From Lignipirellula cremea (lineage in GTDB: Bacteria; Planctomycetota; Planctomycetia; Pirellulales; Pirellulaceae), in the NCBI RefSeq assembly GCF_007751035.1, contig NZ_CP036433.1, positions 124,001 to 188,000 on the forward strand: a stretch of 64,000 bases of DNA, given 5' to 3'. The position numbers and the translations under genes were made by a program. The notes under the pieces were generated by a model. It had not been told where the DNA came from, did no database searches, and saw only the letters and a list, made by a program, of their open reading frames with translations. The stretch's first letter is position 1. Every line of letters begins with the position of its first letter. Of this stretch, positions 25,591 through 34,233 are shown piece after piece.

Positions 25591-26976
25591 TTACATCTCA
25601 ATTTCAAAGCGTTGACGTTTCTCACGCGCAACCAGCGATTGGGCCAACGGGTCGCCGATGACCTGTTCCTTTTCCGGATCCCAGCGAATCTTGCGACCGA
25701 CTCGGGCCGCGATGCCGGCCAGATGGCAAGTCGTCAGGGCGCGGTGATGGCTGAAGACATCAGAGATCGGCTCTTGGCGACTTGCAACCGCAGCAAAGAA
25801 ATTGGCGACGTGGTCCGTCAGTTCTCGACCTTTGTAGACGGTTTCCAAGGCCCCTTCGGGCAACGGGTTCGACGCTAGATCCTCGACTGGCTTGCCGACC
25901 AATTTACCGCGATTGACGAAAATCCTTCCTTCGGTTCCCTCAAACAGGATGCCATTGTCGGTGTCGTGGCGCAGGATGAGTTCCACCCCATCCTGGTAGA
26001 CTGCCTTGATATTGAATTTTGTGGCCGTGTTATACGCGTTTTCGACCTTGGGATAACCGTCCTGGAAGTCAACCGGGTGCTCGACCATGACCGGATCGAC
26101 GGAGAGAGGGCCGGTGTCTGTCTTATCCATGCCCCACGTGGCGATATCGACGTGATGGGCGCCCCAGTCCGTCAACTTGCCGCCGGAATATTCGTACCAC
26201 CAGCGGAACTCGTAATGGGTGCGCGACCAGGATTGGATGATGTTCGGAGCGCCTCCCTTGAAGCGATAATCGACCCACGGCGCCGGGCCGAGCCAGCGGT
26301 CCCAGTCGAAGTTTTTGGGCGGAGTTGCAACGGGGATCTCCGGGCTGACCGGAGCCCCGCCGATCCCGCATTGCACGCGAACGAGCCTGCCCAGTCGACC
26401 GTCCCGAATCATGGCGATCGCCTTGACGAACTGCGACGCACTACGTTGTTGCGTGCCGACCTGCATCACCGCGCCGGTCTTCCTGCACGCTTCGCAAAGC
26501 AATCGGCCTTCGTCAATCGTCAGCGTCATGGGCTTTTCGCAGTAGACGTCCTTACCTGCCCGCATCGCCTCGATCGCGATCTTGGCGTGCCAATGATCTG
26601 GCGTGCTGATGTGGACGACATCGACCTGCGAATCGTCAATGATTTTTCGATAGTCGCTCCCGCTGTCGGGAACTTTGCCGAGCCAACCTTGAACGATATC
26701 TTTGGCGCGCCCAAGCCGATTTGCATCGACATCGCAGACCGAGACAATGTCGCCGAACTTCGGAAATTCCTTGCCGACTCCGTAGCGGCCGTCTGCAGCA
26801 AACACCCGTTTGTCCCAGCGAACACCGCAGCCGATCACGCCGATTCGTGGGCGTTCATTGGCGCTTTCGAACCCCAGGGCGCGACGCACTGTTCCCGGAC
26901 AAAGCGAAGCAGCAGCGAGCCCAACCGATGCCTTGAGCACGCTGCGACGGGTGATCGAAGGGAAGTTGTGGGTCAT
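25591..26976 (-). CDS. Gfo/Idh/MocA family oxidoreductase with a Tat leader
   Basis: The start at 26976 (MTHNFPSITRRSVLKASVGL) is chosen because it places the twin-arginine motif near the N-terminus; the longer frame from 27024 is unlikely. The product is 461 residues. The NAD(P)-binding fold begins at RIGVIGCGVRW, with HISTPDHWHA and the family's EKPM motif (DVYCEKPMTL). The C-terminal domain includes WWYEYSGGKLTDWGAHHVDI. Family knowledge: exported planctomycete members probably act on sugars or inositol-like compounds. It precedes the sulfatase and is likely co-transcribed, suggesting shared glycan use. Confidence 0.9.
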   Translation of the reverse strand: MTHNFPSITRRSVLKASVGLAAASLCPGTVRRALGFESANERPRIGVIGCGVRWDKRVFAADGRYGVGKEFPKFGDIVSVCDVDANRLGRAKDIVQGWLGKVPDSGSDYRKIIDDSQVDVVHISTPDHWHAKIAIEAMRAGKDVYCEKPMTLTIDEGRLLCEACRKTGAVMQVGTQQRSASQFVKAIAMIRDGRLGRLVRVQCGIGGAPVSPEIPVATPPKNFDWDRWLGPAPWVDYRFKGGAPNIIQSWSRTHYEFRWWYEYSGGKLTDWGAHHVDIATWGMDKTDTGPLSVDPVMVEHPVDFQDGYPKVENAYNTATKFNIKAVYQDGVELILRHDTDNGILFEGTEGRIFVNRGKLVGKPVEDLASNPLPEGALETVYKGRELTDHVANFFAAVASRQEPISDVFSHHRALTTCHLAGIAARVGRKIRWDPEKEQVIGDPLAQSLVAREKRQRFEIEM

Positions 26977-27319
26977 GGGAAAAACTCTTTGGCGGCGACC
27001 AACGATTCGTTTACGGAGCAGCAAGGGCGGCTGGCGGGATCTTCCTTTCTTCCGGCCAGACGCTAATTTGTTTGCTCGGCGGCAGAATGCCGAAACGTGG
27101 GTGATTGTAGGGTAGGAAACTGGTCGCCGCGATGGAAACTTCGCCGCGGGCCAGTTCGGGGGACACGTTCAGCTTATCTAACGGGCTAGGAGTTCGGAAA
27201 ACGTCAACAGGAGAAATGGCGGATCGCATATAAAGCTACGTGAATTTCGTTCGATGGGCAAATACTGCTCTTGCTTCGAGATTCAGCACGGATGCGTCTC
27301 GGCAGCGGCGTCCAAAGAT
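26977..27319. other. Intergenic, including a possible tail of the cysteine synthase gene
   Basis: No complete gene was found. Next to the IS boundary the minus strand continues the cysteine synthase frame (WTPLPRRIRAES) for a short distance before becoming uninformative. The rest should contain the promoter of the oxidoreductase gene, but I could not place it. Confidence 0.4.
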
Positions 27320-28815
27320 CAGGGCTTTAAAGCTAGCACTTCTTGCGTTTAGCAAGAATTTTGGCGGTGGAAACGTGGGGTTGGTCGTTCCGTTTGGTTC
27401 GCTTCGGCGGCGGGCGTTTTGGGCCGCGTTTGTGTTTCTGAAAGGCGGATAGACGCACGTTCCCCGCCAACTCCACTAACATTTTTGATAACTGTTTCAG
27501 CGTCAAAGGCGACAGCGCTTCGCGCCATTCATCTTCCGGGATGGCGATCATCATGCCGCGCCACACCATGCTCATTTCATCCGCCATGTAGTAGAAGGAA
27601 AAATTCTTCTCAATCTTTTCCACGCCGTGCGCCGCCCGCAGCGCGGCTTTCACTACAGCCAACGCATTGAAAATCACCAGTCCCAGGCTAAAACCGAATA
27701 ACGCCGCCGGCGGATAGCCCAGCGTGTTGATCTCGTTGTTGAGCGACAGTCGCAGTTCGTTGAAGGCGGCTTCAATGCTCCAGCGCGTGCGGTATGTGTC
27801 AGAGATTGTCACTGCGTCGACGTCCGCCGGCAGATTGGAAAGGATGTGAATCTCCTGTTCTCCGCCACGGCCCGATTGGAACAATTCGACGCTGATGCGG
27901 CGAGCCGGCAGCTTGGCGCCAAAGTCGTCGGTGATCAGAATGGACTGCTCGAAGACTTGGCCCGTTTCGCTTTCGCCCCGTAAAACACGGTCTCCCGTGG
28001 GCTTCCAGCGGACATTCGCGGCGTGTTGCCGAATGACGAAAAACGCTTCATTCAAGGCGATCTCTTGGAGGAACACCGACGTGCAGAAATTGCGATCGGC
28101 GACCCACACCTCGCCTGGCACCAAGCGATTGATCAACTCGATCAGCAGCGAACGCTCTTGCGCATGGCCGTCTTCCGCCAGTTCCACATCGTCGATGAGA
28201 CCGAGTTGGGGGTCGAGCACCGCCAGCACCACGCCTGGCAAAGGACCGGCGGCGATGGTCCGTAACTCCTGGATGCGATGCTGCGTGGCGCCGGGATGAT
28301 TGCCGTCCAGGATGCGCACGCGATAACCGGGCAACAGGCTGGGACGGGCGCTGTTCATCGGCTCGATCAGTTCCCGAAACAGCGTCGCCGTCTCGCGCAC
28401 CAACGCGGCGGACACCAGCGGCTCAACGCCGTTGAGTTTGTCATAGACGCTGTTCACGGAGACGGAGATATCTTGCTTGCAAGCTTGATAAGCGGCGTTG
28501 GTGCTTTTGCGAGTTTTGGCGACCACCATGCCCATCAAATTGACCAACACCGAAAACGACAATTCCGACACCCGTTGCGACACAGCATGGTCGGCGAAGA
28601 TCTGATCCAACCGATCCGGCGTCAAGGCCGCACCGAGCGCCGCTTTGGTCATGACGGGGATGGGACCCTCCTTTTCAAACCGCGCAAACACCTCGCCGAG
28701 AATCATGATACGCCTCCGAATTGCCGTAAATGGTTAGTTCTACTGCAATTATTGCAATCCGAGCCAACGCGTCACCCCACACCGCCGGGGAGGTGGTGCT
28801 AGCTTTAAAGCCCTG
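27320..28815 (-). mobile_element. IS4-type element with perfect 20-base ends (1496 bp)
   Basis: The left end CAGGGCTTTAAAGCTAGCAC and the reverse complement of the right end are identical over 20 bases. An exact 10-base target duplication, GTCCAAAGAT, lies at 27310-27319 and 28816-28825. It contains one complete transposase gene. It is inserted near the 3' end of a cysteine synthase gene that had, or later acquired, a stop codon upstream. Confidence 0.95.
27333..28706 (-). CDS. IS4-family transposase (second type)
   Basis: This is a 457-residue DDE transposase not closely similar to the one at 11780. The catalytic segments are RILDGNHPGATQHR, VWVADRNFCTSVFLQ and YRTRWSIEAAFNELRLSLNN, the last giving the Y-R-E part of the IS4 signature. 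The C-terminus is very basic (KHKRGPKRPPPKRTKRNDQP), useful for DNA binding. The start is the ATG at 28706. It appears functional, with intact ends around it. Confidence 0.92.
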   Translation of the reverse strand: MILGEVFARFEKEGPIPVMTKAALGAALTPDRLDQIFADHAVSQRVSELSFSVLVNLMGMVVAKTRKSTNAAYQACKQDISVSVNSVYDKLNGVEPLVSAALVRETATLFRELIEPMNSARPSLLPGYRVRILDGNHPGATQHRIQELRTIAAGPLPGVVLAVLDPQLGLIDDVELAEDGHAQERSLLIELINRLVPGEVWVADRNFCTSVFLQEIALNEAFFVIRQHAANVRWKPTGDRVLRGESETGQVFEQSILITDDFGAKLPARRISVELFQSGRGGEQEIHILSNLPADVDAVTISDTYRTRWSIEAAFNELRLSLNNEINTLGYPPAALFGFSLGLVIFNALAVVKAALRAAHGVEKIEKNFSFYYMADEMSMVWRGMMIAIPEDEWREALSPLTLKQLSKMLVELAGNVRLSAFQKHKRGPKRPPPKRTKRNDQPHVSTAKILAKRKKC

Positions 28816-29729
28816 GTCCAAAGATAGCGATCGCCGAGGCTGCACATGATGGTGACAATCCGCAGGCCTCGAAACTCGGGGCGAGCTGCCACCTGCGCTG
28901 CTGCTCACATGTACGCCCCGCTGCTTATGCCTGACACGATGCCTTCCTTTTCGGCCAGCAAGCGTCCCCACGCAAAAGCATCTTCGTCGTCGACCGTAAT
29001 TACCTCGTCAAGGAGCGCCGTGTCCAGATTCTTGGGAATAAAACCTGCACCGATGCCCTGGATGCGATGCTTGCCTGCCCGACCGCCGCTGATTACAGGC
29101 GAGTGTTTTGGTTCGACCGCGATGGCCTTAAAGTTGGGGTTCTTCTGCTTGAGGAAGCGTGTCACGTCGGTGATTGCCCCTCCCGTTCCCACGCCCGCTA
29201 CGATTGCATCGATGTCGTGCCCGCTGTCCTCCCAAATCTCTGGACCGGTCGTCCATTCTTGGATCTCGGGATTGGCAAGGTTTTCAAATTGCTGGGGCAT
29301 CCAGGCGTTGGCTTCGCACTCGACAAGCTCGCTCGCTCGAAGAATGGCGCCGGGCATGCCTTCGGCGGCCGGCGTGAGCACTAGATTCGCTCCCATGGCA
29401 CGCAGCAGCTGACGACGTTCGACTGACATGGACTCTGGCATCGTCAGCGTGAGTCGATAGACCTTCGCAGCGCACACGAACGCCAGTGCGATCCCCGTAT
29501 TTCCGCTGGTCGGTTCAATAATGTGCGAATCCGGGTTAATCAGGCCATTGCGTTCGGCCGCCTCGACCATCGCGGCTCCAATGCGGTCCTTCACGCTGTT
29601 TAGAGGCTGAAAAAACTCGCATTTTGCGAACACGGTCGCGTGGTCCCCGGGCGTCAACCGGTTGATCCGTATCATCGGCGTGTCGCCAATAGCTGACGGA
29701 GTATTGTCGAATGTCTTTCGGCGAGGCAT
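28816..29729 (-). pseudogene. cysK: Cysteine synthase with in-frame TGA and IS insertion
   Basis: From the ATG at 29729 (MPRRKTFDNTPSAIGDTPMI) the protein follows the PLP-dependent cysteine synthase pattern: LNSVKDRIGAAM with the PLP lysine, EPTSGNTGIAL, and GVGTGGAITD. An in-frame TGA at 28905-28907 follows GISSGAYM, where the family usually has Trp-Ala-Ala. Beyond it the same frame still reads AAAQVAARPEFRGL and LGDRYL, until the IS4-type element interrupts it at 28815. So the gene lost about its last 40 residues. The truncated enzyme may still fold, but the conserved C-terminal part is missing. Nearby cysD and cysNC make a link to sulfur assimilation plausible. Confidence 0.82.
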
Positions 29730-29749
29730 CGTACGTTGCCCTTTGGGTT

Positions 29750-30067
29750 TCAGCTCGCCGCCGGGAGCTTGAATGACGGCCCATTCATCGAGGCTCTTCT
29801 CAATTGCAAGCCGATTGCAACGAACGAGATCGTCATAGCCTTCGCGCAACTGACCACAAAGTGCTGAGACAAGAACTCGCCGTTGCTGGGCGTTTCATCC
29901 AACCGGGTTGGCTTCCAACCGATTGGCTTTCTTACGATAGGACACAGGTAGTCTGCCTGGGTCCGAAAGACTCGGTTGTTGATCATCGATTCTAATCCCG
30001 AGTTTGCCCGTCGGAGCTGCTTGATTACTGGCTCCATAGCCGAGTCAGGGATCGTGACAAGCGGCAT
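29750..30067 (-). other. Unassigned ORF upstream of cysK, possibly frameshifted
   Basis: A 105-residue ORF starts at 30067 (MPLVTIPDSAMEPVIKQLRR). Its composition looks protein-like up to FLSQHFVVS near 29861. From there a different frame reads more plausibly (LREGYDDLVRCNRLAIEKSL, DEWAVIQAPGGE) and runs without a stop into the cysK start. This could be a separate decayed gene or an N-terminal extension. I do not recognise the family. Confidence 0.35.
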
Positions 30068-30272
30068 CCTCTAGCGGTTTACTTCGATTTTTCCGAGATA
30101 AACGACCAGGCGACGGTACCAAAGGAGTTCCAAAATTTCTGGGCAATTCAGGGTTGTCTTTTGGCTGGCGTCCCTAGAGTGAAATGTAAAGCGACGGCGT
30201 TAAACGACAAGATCGCGCAGACACCTTCTCAATCACGGGCGGCGTTTTCCGCCCTTAACAAGGGAGCTCAAA

Positions 30273-30462
30273 ATGACCTCTGCAGAGCACACCACGAACT
30301 GGCCCGACCTGGCGATCGGTCTTTACGATCGGTTAACTGGCAGAAACGCCGAAATCACCTACGAGTTTCAAGATATGCACCTGCAGGTCCCCAGCGGCGC
30401 TGGGGAACAAACGCAGCATGCAGAGTGGGTATTCAGCGGCACGATGAAAATCCGCACGTCCG
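30273..30462 (+). pseudogene. Small unknown protein (paralogue of 55210-55425), 3' end cut by IS remnant
   Basis: It reads MTSAEHTTNWPDLAIGLYDR then LTGRNAEITYEF and HAEWVFSGTMKIRT. The match with the gene at 55210-55425 covers nearly its whole length. After SGTMKIRT the sequence passes into about 43 bases that match the 5' end of the IS4 element in reverse, so the last few residues are replaced. AAGGGAGC lies just upstream of the ATG. Family not recognised; function unknown. Confidence 0.7.
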
Positions 30463-30798
30463 ATCCACCAGCCACAAAACGACTTAGACCGATTAAGTGC
30501 CATTCGCGTCGCGGGCGATACAATAAGCGCCCGTCTCCGACGACGGGGCCGAGCGGCCGTTGGCGACGCGATAGGCGATCAGTTGGGTGACCGCGTGCAC
30601 GCAGCCGTGATCGGCGCTGAGCACCTGGGAGAGGAAGGTCCAGACGGTGACCGCGGTGGTATAAATCCGCGCCGCATCCAATTTTGCCGTTGCCTGGCCG
30701 AAGGTCGATGCGATAGTCTGTTCCGAGATGAGCGAGGCGAAAAACAGTTGGTTATCGTGTCGAGCCGCGGCGATCCGTCGCCGAAAAGAATCGAACAT
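30463..30798 (-). mobile_element. Nested remnants of an IS4-family element
   Basis: From 30798 leftwards the minus strand encodes MFDSFRRRIAAARHDNQLFF and about 100 residues of a diverged N-terminus of the transposase found at 11780. It reaches AYCIARDA, where a second copy's 5' end (GAATGGCACTTAATCGG and TCTAAGTC) begins near 30505. The second remnant is only about 43 bases long. So one IS4 relative inserted into another, then most of both was lost. Confidence 0.65.
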
Positions 30799-30816
30799 GT
30801 GGGAGGGCCTACTAGC

Positions 30817-30848
30817 GGACTCCGGGAAACCGGCGTTCCTACCGCGAC
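30817..30848 (+). repeat. Short palindromic (REP-like) repeat, copy 1
   Basis: It contains CCGGGAAACCGG followed by CGTTCCTACCGCGAC. GGACTCCGG and CCGGCGTTCC form an imperfect hairpin. Apart from about two changes its reverse complement is found at 56298-56329. The role is unknown. Confidence 0.55.
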
Positions 30849-31060
30849 GGGCCCAGGTATTCCCATGGATCAAACAGATCCCCACTTTGATGGCCGCGTT
30901 AAGTGAGCATCACGCCAATTTAGCGCGAACGCCAGTTTCAACAATCTGTCAACAACCGACTTTTGCCGGCCCATAAAAAGTTGTGTTCTTGAAAATCGCA
31001 AAAAAGCGGCGCATCCTGCTGATGTCTTCACACTTTAGCGCTCTACAGGGCGGCAGTTTG

Positions 31061-31705
31061 CTATTTCGGCGAACGAACGGAGCAGGAATCTTCAAGCAAT
31101 AAAGCATGATGTTCGTCGTAACTCGCCTTGTGAATGTCAGCGTTTATGACGGATGTCCGGTCGGTTACGGCCCCCCTTAGATCAGCCCCTCGAAGAACGG
31201 GGCGATGGAGTGTTGCATCCGTAAGATCGACATCACGGAGGACAGAAGTTCGCATACGGGGCACAACCATGGTTGTGCGATTCAACTTGGCGCCGGTCAA
31301 GTTCGCTCCATTGAAGCCTACATACAGAAACTCAGAACCGCTCATATCAGCCTCACGAAGATCGGCCAGAGTAAAATCCGTCTGTTTGAATTTGGAATCA
31401 CGCATTATGGCTCCGTGAAAGCTGGCTCCATGCAGCTTTGCGTTATCGAGCAACGCCGCAGTAAGATTGGCTCCATCGAAGCAGGCGGATGTGCCATCGG
31501 TATTTCGCAAATCAGCTCCTGTAAGGTCTGCGTTCCGAAAATTCGTTTCCTGAAGACCTTTGCCCCTCAAGTCAGTGCCTCGTAGGTCTTGCCCAGAGAG
31601 GTCCAGGCCGGAAAGGTCGCCTTGTCCAGGTATTTCGCCAACAATATTCGAAGGTTGTGTGTGCGACTCAACGAGTCCTTCAGTTTGTTTATCTGATTCC
31701 GTCAT
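31061..31705 (-). CDS. Pentapeptide repeat protein
   Basis: This 214-residue protein has a low-complexity N-terminus (MTESDKQTEGLVESHTQPSN) and then about 30 pentapeptide repeats of the A(D/N)LXX type (DLSGLDLSGQDLRGTDLRG, ADLTGADLRNTD, ANLTAALLDNAKLHGASFHG). No signal peptide or membrane segment is seen. Family knowledge: these proteins form a right-handed quadrilateral beta-helix; functions vary and cannot be predicted here. It lies 85 bases before the stop of purK, transcribed in the same direction, and may be the distal gene of the long minus-strand set or independent. Confidence 0.85.
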   Translation of the reverse strand: MTESDKQTEGLVESHTQPSNIVGEIPGQGDLSGLDLSGQDLRGTDLRGKGLQETNFRNADLTGADLRNTDGTSACFDGANLTAALLDNAKLHGASFHGAIMRDSKFKQTDFTLADLREADMSGSEFLYVGFNGANLTGAKLNRTTMVVPRMRTSVLRDVDLTDATLHRPVLRGADLRGAVTDRTSVINADIHKASYDEHHALLLEDSCSVRSPK

Positions 31706-31791
31706 TATATCCCCGCGTTTAGTTGATTATGGCTAATTAGAAAAATTGTGTTGGTTAATGAGTATTAAAAGTTAATAACGACTTCCCTGAG

Positions 31792-32922
31792 TCAACAAAG
31801 AGAGCGACGCGCCGTGAGTGCTATTTCTAAAGCATCGCTGGGTGAATCCGCCAGTGCCGTAAGATGCCCCATCTTTCTCCCAACACGCGTCTCTCGCTTT
31901 CCATAGAGGTGCAATTTAAGTTCCTTCACGGCCAACGCTTTGGCCCAACTGGGTTCTCCACGGCGCCATACTTCACCTAGCAAGTTCACCATGGCGGCTG
32001 GCCGCAATTGCGTTGCAGCACCGAGCGGCAAACCACAGACTGCCCGCACCTGCTGCTCAAACTGGCAGGTTGCATGAGCATCGATCGTCAGATGCCCAGA
32101 ATTGTGTGGACGCGGGGCCAGTTCGTTGACCAACAGTTTACCGTCTGTCGTCAAAAAGAACTCGACGCACAGCACGCCGATTAACTCAAATTCCGTGAGA
32201 ATGGCGCGAGCGATGTCGATGGCGTCGTCGATGATTGCCTGGGGCAATTTAGATGGCGTGGTGGATGCGTCGAGGATGTGATTGGCGTGCATGTTATTGA
32301 ACGGACCATAGAATGCGACCGAGCCGTCGCGCCCTCGGGCGGCAACAATGGACAGTTCCGCGTCAAAATCGACAAAACGCTCCAGCACCGCTTCGTCGCA
32401 TTTCAATCCCGCCCAGGCGGACTCCAGGTCCTGCTGGGTCTGGACCTTTACCTGCCCCTTGCCGTCGTATCCCCATGCGGCCGTTTTGAGTATGCCAGGC
32501 AAGTCGTCCTTGCCTTGGTTTCGCAATTCTTCCCAGGATCGAATCGCCCGAAACGGCGTGACAGGTATCCCCAAAGAGCGAAGAAAAGACTTCTCACGAA
32601 TGCGGTGTTGGGTTGTATAGAGAACGTGGCCGGCGGGATGCACGGGTGCAATCGCGTTGACGATCTCGATCGTATCAGGCGGGACGTTCTCAAACTCGAA
32701 GGTCACGACATCGACCTGCCGTGCGAAATCCGCAACGGCGTCCAAGTTAGAATACAACGATCGAACTTCCTGATCGGCGACCTGACCGGCAGGCGTATCG
32801 TCATCTGGCGAGTAGACATGCACGCGGTAGCCAAGCCTGCGTGCAGCAAGGGTGAACATCCGACCCAGTTGACCGCTGCCCAGCACCCCGATCGTAGACC
32901 CCGGCAGGACGATTGGCGTCAT
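31792..32922 (-). CDS. purK: N5-carboxyaminoimidazole ribonucleotide synthase
   Basis: This is a 376-residue protein of the ATP-grasp superfamily. [20 protein letters not shown] opens the N-terminal domain, followed by [24 protein letters not shown] in the ATP-binding region, and [16 protein letters not shown] near the C-terminus. It makes N5-CAIR from AIR, bicarbonate and ATP. The ATG at 32922 overlaps the purE stop by four bases, so the two are translationally coupled. Purine synthesis next to a bicarbonate uptake system makes sense because the enzyme consumes bicarbonate, but that link is inference. Confidence 0.95.
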   Translation of the reverse strand: MTPIVLPGSTIGVLGSGQLGRMFTLAARRLGYRVHVYSPDDDTPAGQVADQEVRSLYSNLDAVADFARQVDVVTFEFENVPPDTIEIVNAIAPVHPAGHVLYTTQHRIREKSFLRSLGIPVTPFRAIRSWEELRNQGKDDLPGILKTAAWGYDGKGQVKVQTQQDLESAWAGLKCDEAVLERFVDFDAELSIVAARGRDGSVAFYGPFNNMHANHILDASTTPSKLPQAIIDDAIDIARAILTEFELIGVLCVEFFLTTDGKLLVNELAPRPHNSGHLTIDAHATCQFEQQVRAVCGLPLGAATQLRPAAMVNLLGEVWRRGEPSWAKALAVKELKLHLYGKRETRVGRKMGHLTALADSPSDALEIALTARRSLC

Positions 32923-33431
32923 AGGTAGGAATCCTGAATGATTTCATGGGTTAATTTCTCATGAAAGGCCTGTAATTCCGCGCGCAGTGCGGGCATCGTT
33001 TGCGCCAGCAGGCGAATCGCCAGATACGCGGCATTTTTGGCTCCGGCGTCGCCGATTGCGAGCGTTCCGACGGGAACGCCTGCTGGCATTTGGACGATCG
33101 ACAGCAGCGAGTCCAGGCCCTGGAGTGCGCGGCCCATGACGGGAACCCCAAGCACCGGGAGCAAGGTTTGCGAGGCGAGCATCCCTGGCAGGTGCGCCGC
33201 CCCTCCCGCGCCGGCGATCAACACCCGGAGACCTCTCTTCTCGGCTGACTGGGCGTAATCGCGCAACCATTCCGGCGTACGATGGGCCGAAACGACCCGC
33301 CGCTCATGGGGCGCCTGGAACTTTTCCAGCACATCGGCCGCATGTCGCATGGTTTCCCAATCCGACCGACTTCCCATAACTAATCCGATCAGCGGGGGCG
33401 GTCCGCTGTCAGCGATTTGATCCGTGACCAT
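32919..33431 (-). CDS. purE: N5-carboxyaminoimidazole ribonucleotide mutase
   Basis: The catalytic part reads [20 protein letters not shown], then [27 protein letters not shown] and [18 protein letters not shown], all class I PurE signatures. The frame is open to 33680, which overlaps the carbonic anhydrase-like gene and is not convincing as protein; I choose the ATG at 33431, giving 170 residues, the usual length. The AGGA is only two bases from this ATG, so a start at 33521 is also possible. It acts together with PurK to convert AIR to CAIR. Confidence 0.9.
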   Translation of the reverse strand: MVTDQIADSGPPPLIGLVMGSRSDWETMRHAADVLEKFQAPHERRVVSAHRTPEWLRDYAQSAEKRGLRVLIAGAGGAAHLPGMLASQTLLPVLGVPVMGRALQGLDSLLSIVQMPAGVPVGTLAIGDAGAKNAAYLAIRLLAQTMPALRAELQAFHEKLTHEIIQDSYL

Positions 33432-33642
33432 TTCCTGGGACTGTTTAGAAGACACGATGTTCTCCGGTTCCAGGAACGAGGAAGGCTCCGTAACAGGTTG
33501 GACAATGCTATCGCCCCACATGAGATCCCAGGGCGAATTTGGAGCCGTGGGACCACGGGGTCGAGCAGCGGATCGCACTGTCATTACCTTGCACGCAGCG
33601 GGAGTTCTTCTCTCGTCCTGCGGGTTATCTACGAAACGGGTA

Positions 33643-34200
33643 TTAGTCGAAACTGACGAACTTGCTGCCGACTTCGTCAAAGCGAAGGAAAACTCCGCTC
33701 TCGGCCAGATAGAAAATGGCGTGCAGTGTTAATGTTCCCGCCGCAACCGCATTAGCAACCGTCGAGCAGTCAGCGATCAGCCGCAGGTTTTGGAGCAGAG
33801 CGGACTGGGCATCCCGATTCTCCTTCTCGCGGCGCATCACGCCACGTACCAAGGGGTTGACATGGGCGTCGCTGTTGGAGGCGGTCTTCGGCGCCGAGTG
33901 AAGACCGGAGCACCGCGAGTGGCCGCACAGCACCAGGTGTTGCACTCCGATGTCTTGCACGGAATAGTCCAGAGCCTCCTGCACCTGGACGATTGCCTCT
34001 GGCCCCTTTAGACGGGGCGTCGATAGTCGGATGGCGGATCGTTCAGGAGTGATGCTTTCAAGAGCGCTATCCCATACGTCATCCGCGCAAGTCCACCAAA
34101 GGCTCGCAGGACGGGAGCCGCGACTTGCAATGCTTGACGCCTGTTCTTGAACCTGTTCTAGCGGCCGCAGGCCCGTGTTTTGCATTACAGCGAACATCAT
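33643..34200 (-). CDS. Beta-carbonic anhydrase-like protein with altered active site
   Basis: This 185-residue protein keeps the beta-class zinc ligands: Cys38 in WWTCADD and His94/Cys97 in [11 protein letters not shown]. The usual CxDxR dyad motif reads C-A-D-D-V, so the Arg that pairs with the catalytic Asp is Val42. The spacing between CxDxR and HxxC is about 55 residues, close to normal. The first start is at 34200, with a second Met next to it and GGAGAAAG upstream. It lies 33 bases after cysNC in the operon with dabAB, which argues for a role in bicarbonate/CO2 handling; whether it is catalytic is uncertain. Confidence 0.82.
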   Translation of the reverse strand: MMFAVMQNTGLRPLEQVQEQASSIASRGSRPASLWWTCADDVWDSALESITPERSAIRLSTPRLKGPEAIVQVQEALDYSVQDIGVQHLVLCGHSRCSGLHSAPKTASNSDAHVNPLVRGVMRREKENRDAQSALLQNLRLIADCSTVANAVAAGTLTLHAIFYLAESGVFLRFDEVGSKFVSFD

Positions 34201-34233
34201 CTTTCTCCACAGAAAGGGGTTGTTGACAGGATT

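Noticed and set aside
25966-27066. A 366-residue open frame on the plus strand
   Set aside because: Antisense to the oxidoreductase gene; no motifs.
28905-28907. The cysK TGA as selenocysteine or reassigned Trp
   Set aside because: No SECIS-like structure was seen, and TGA serves as a normal stop elsewhere in the window, for example for DUF1257.
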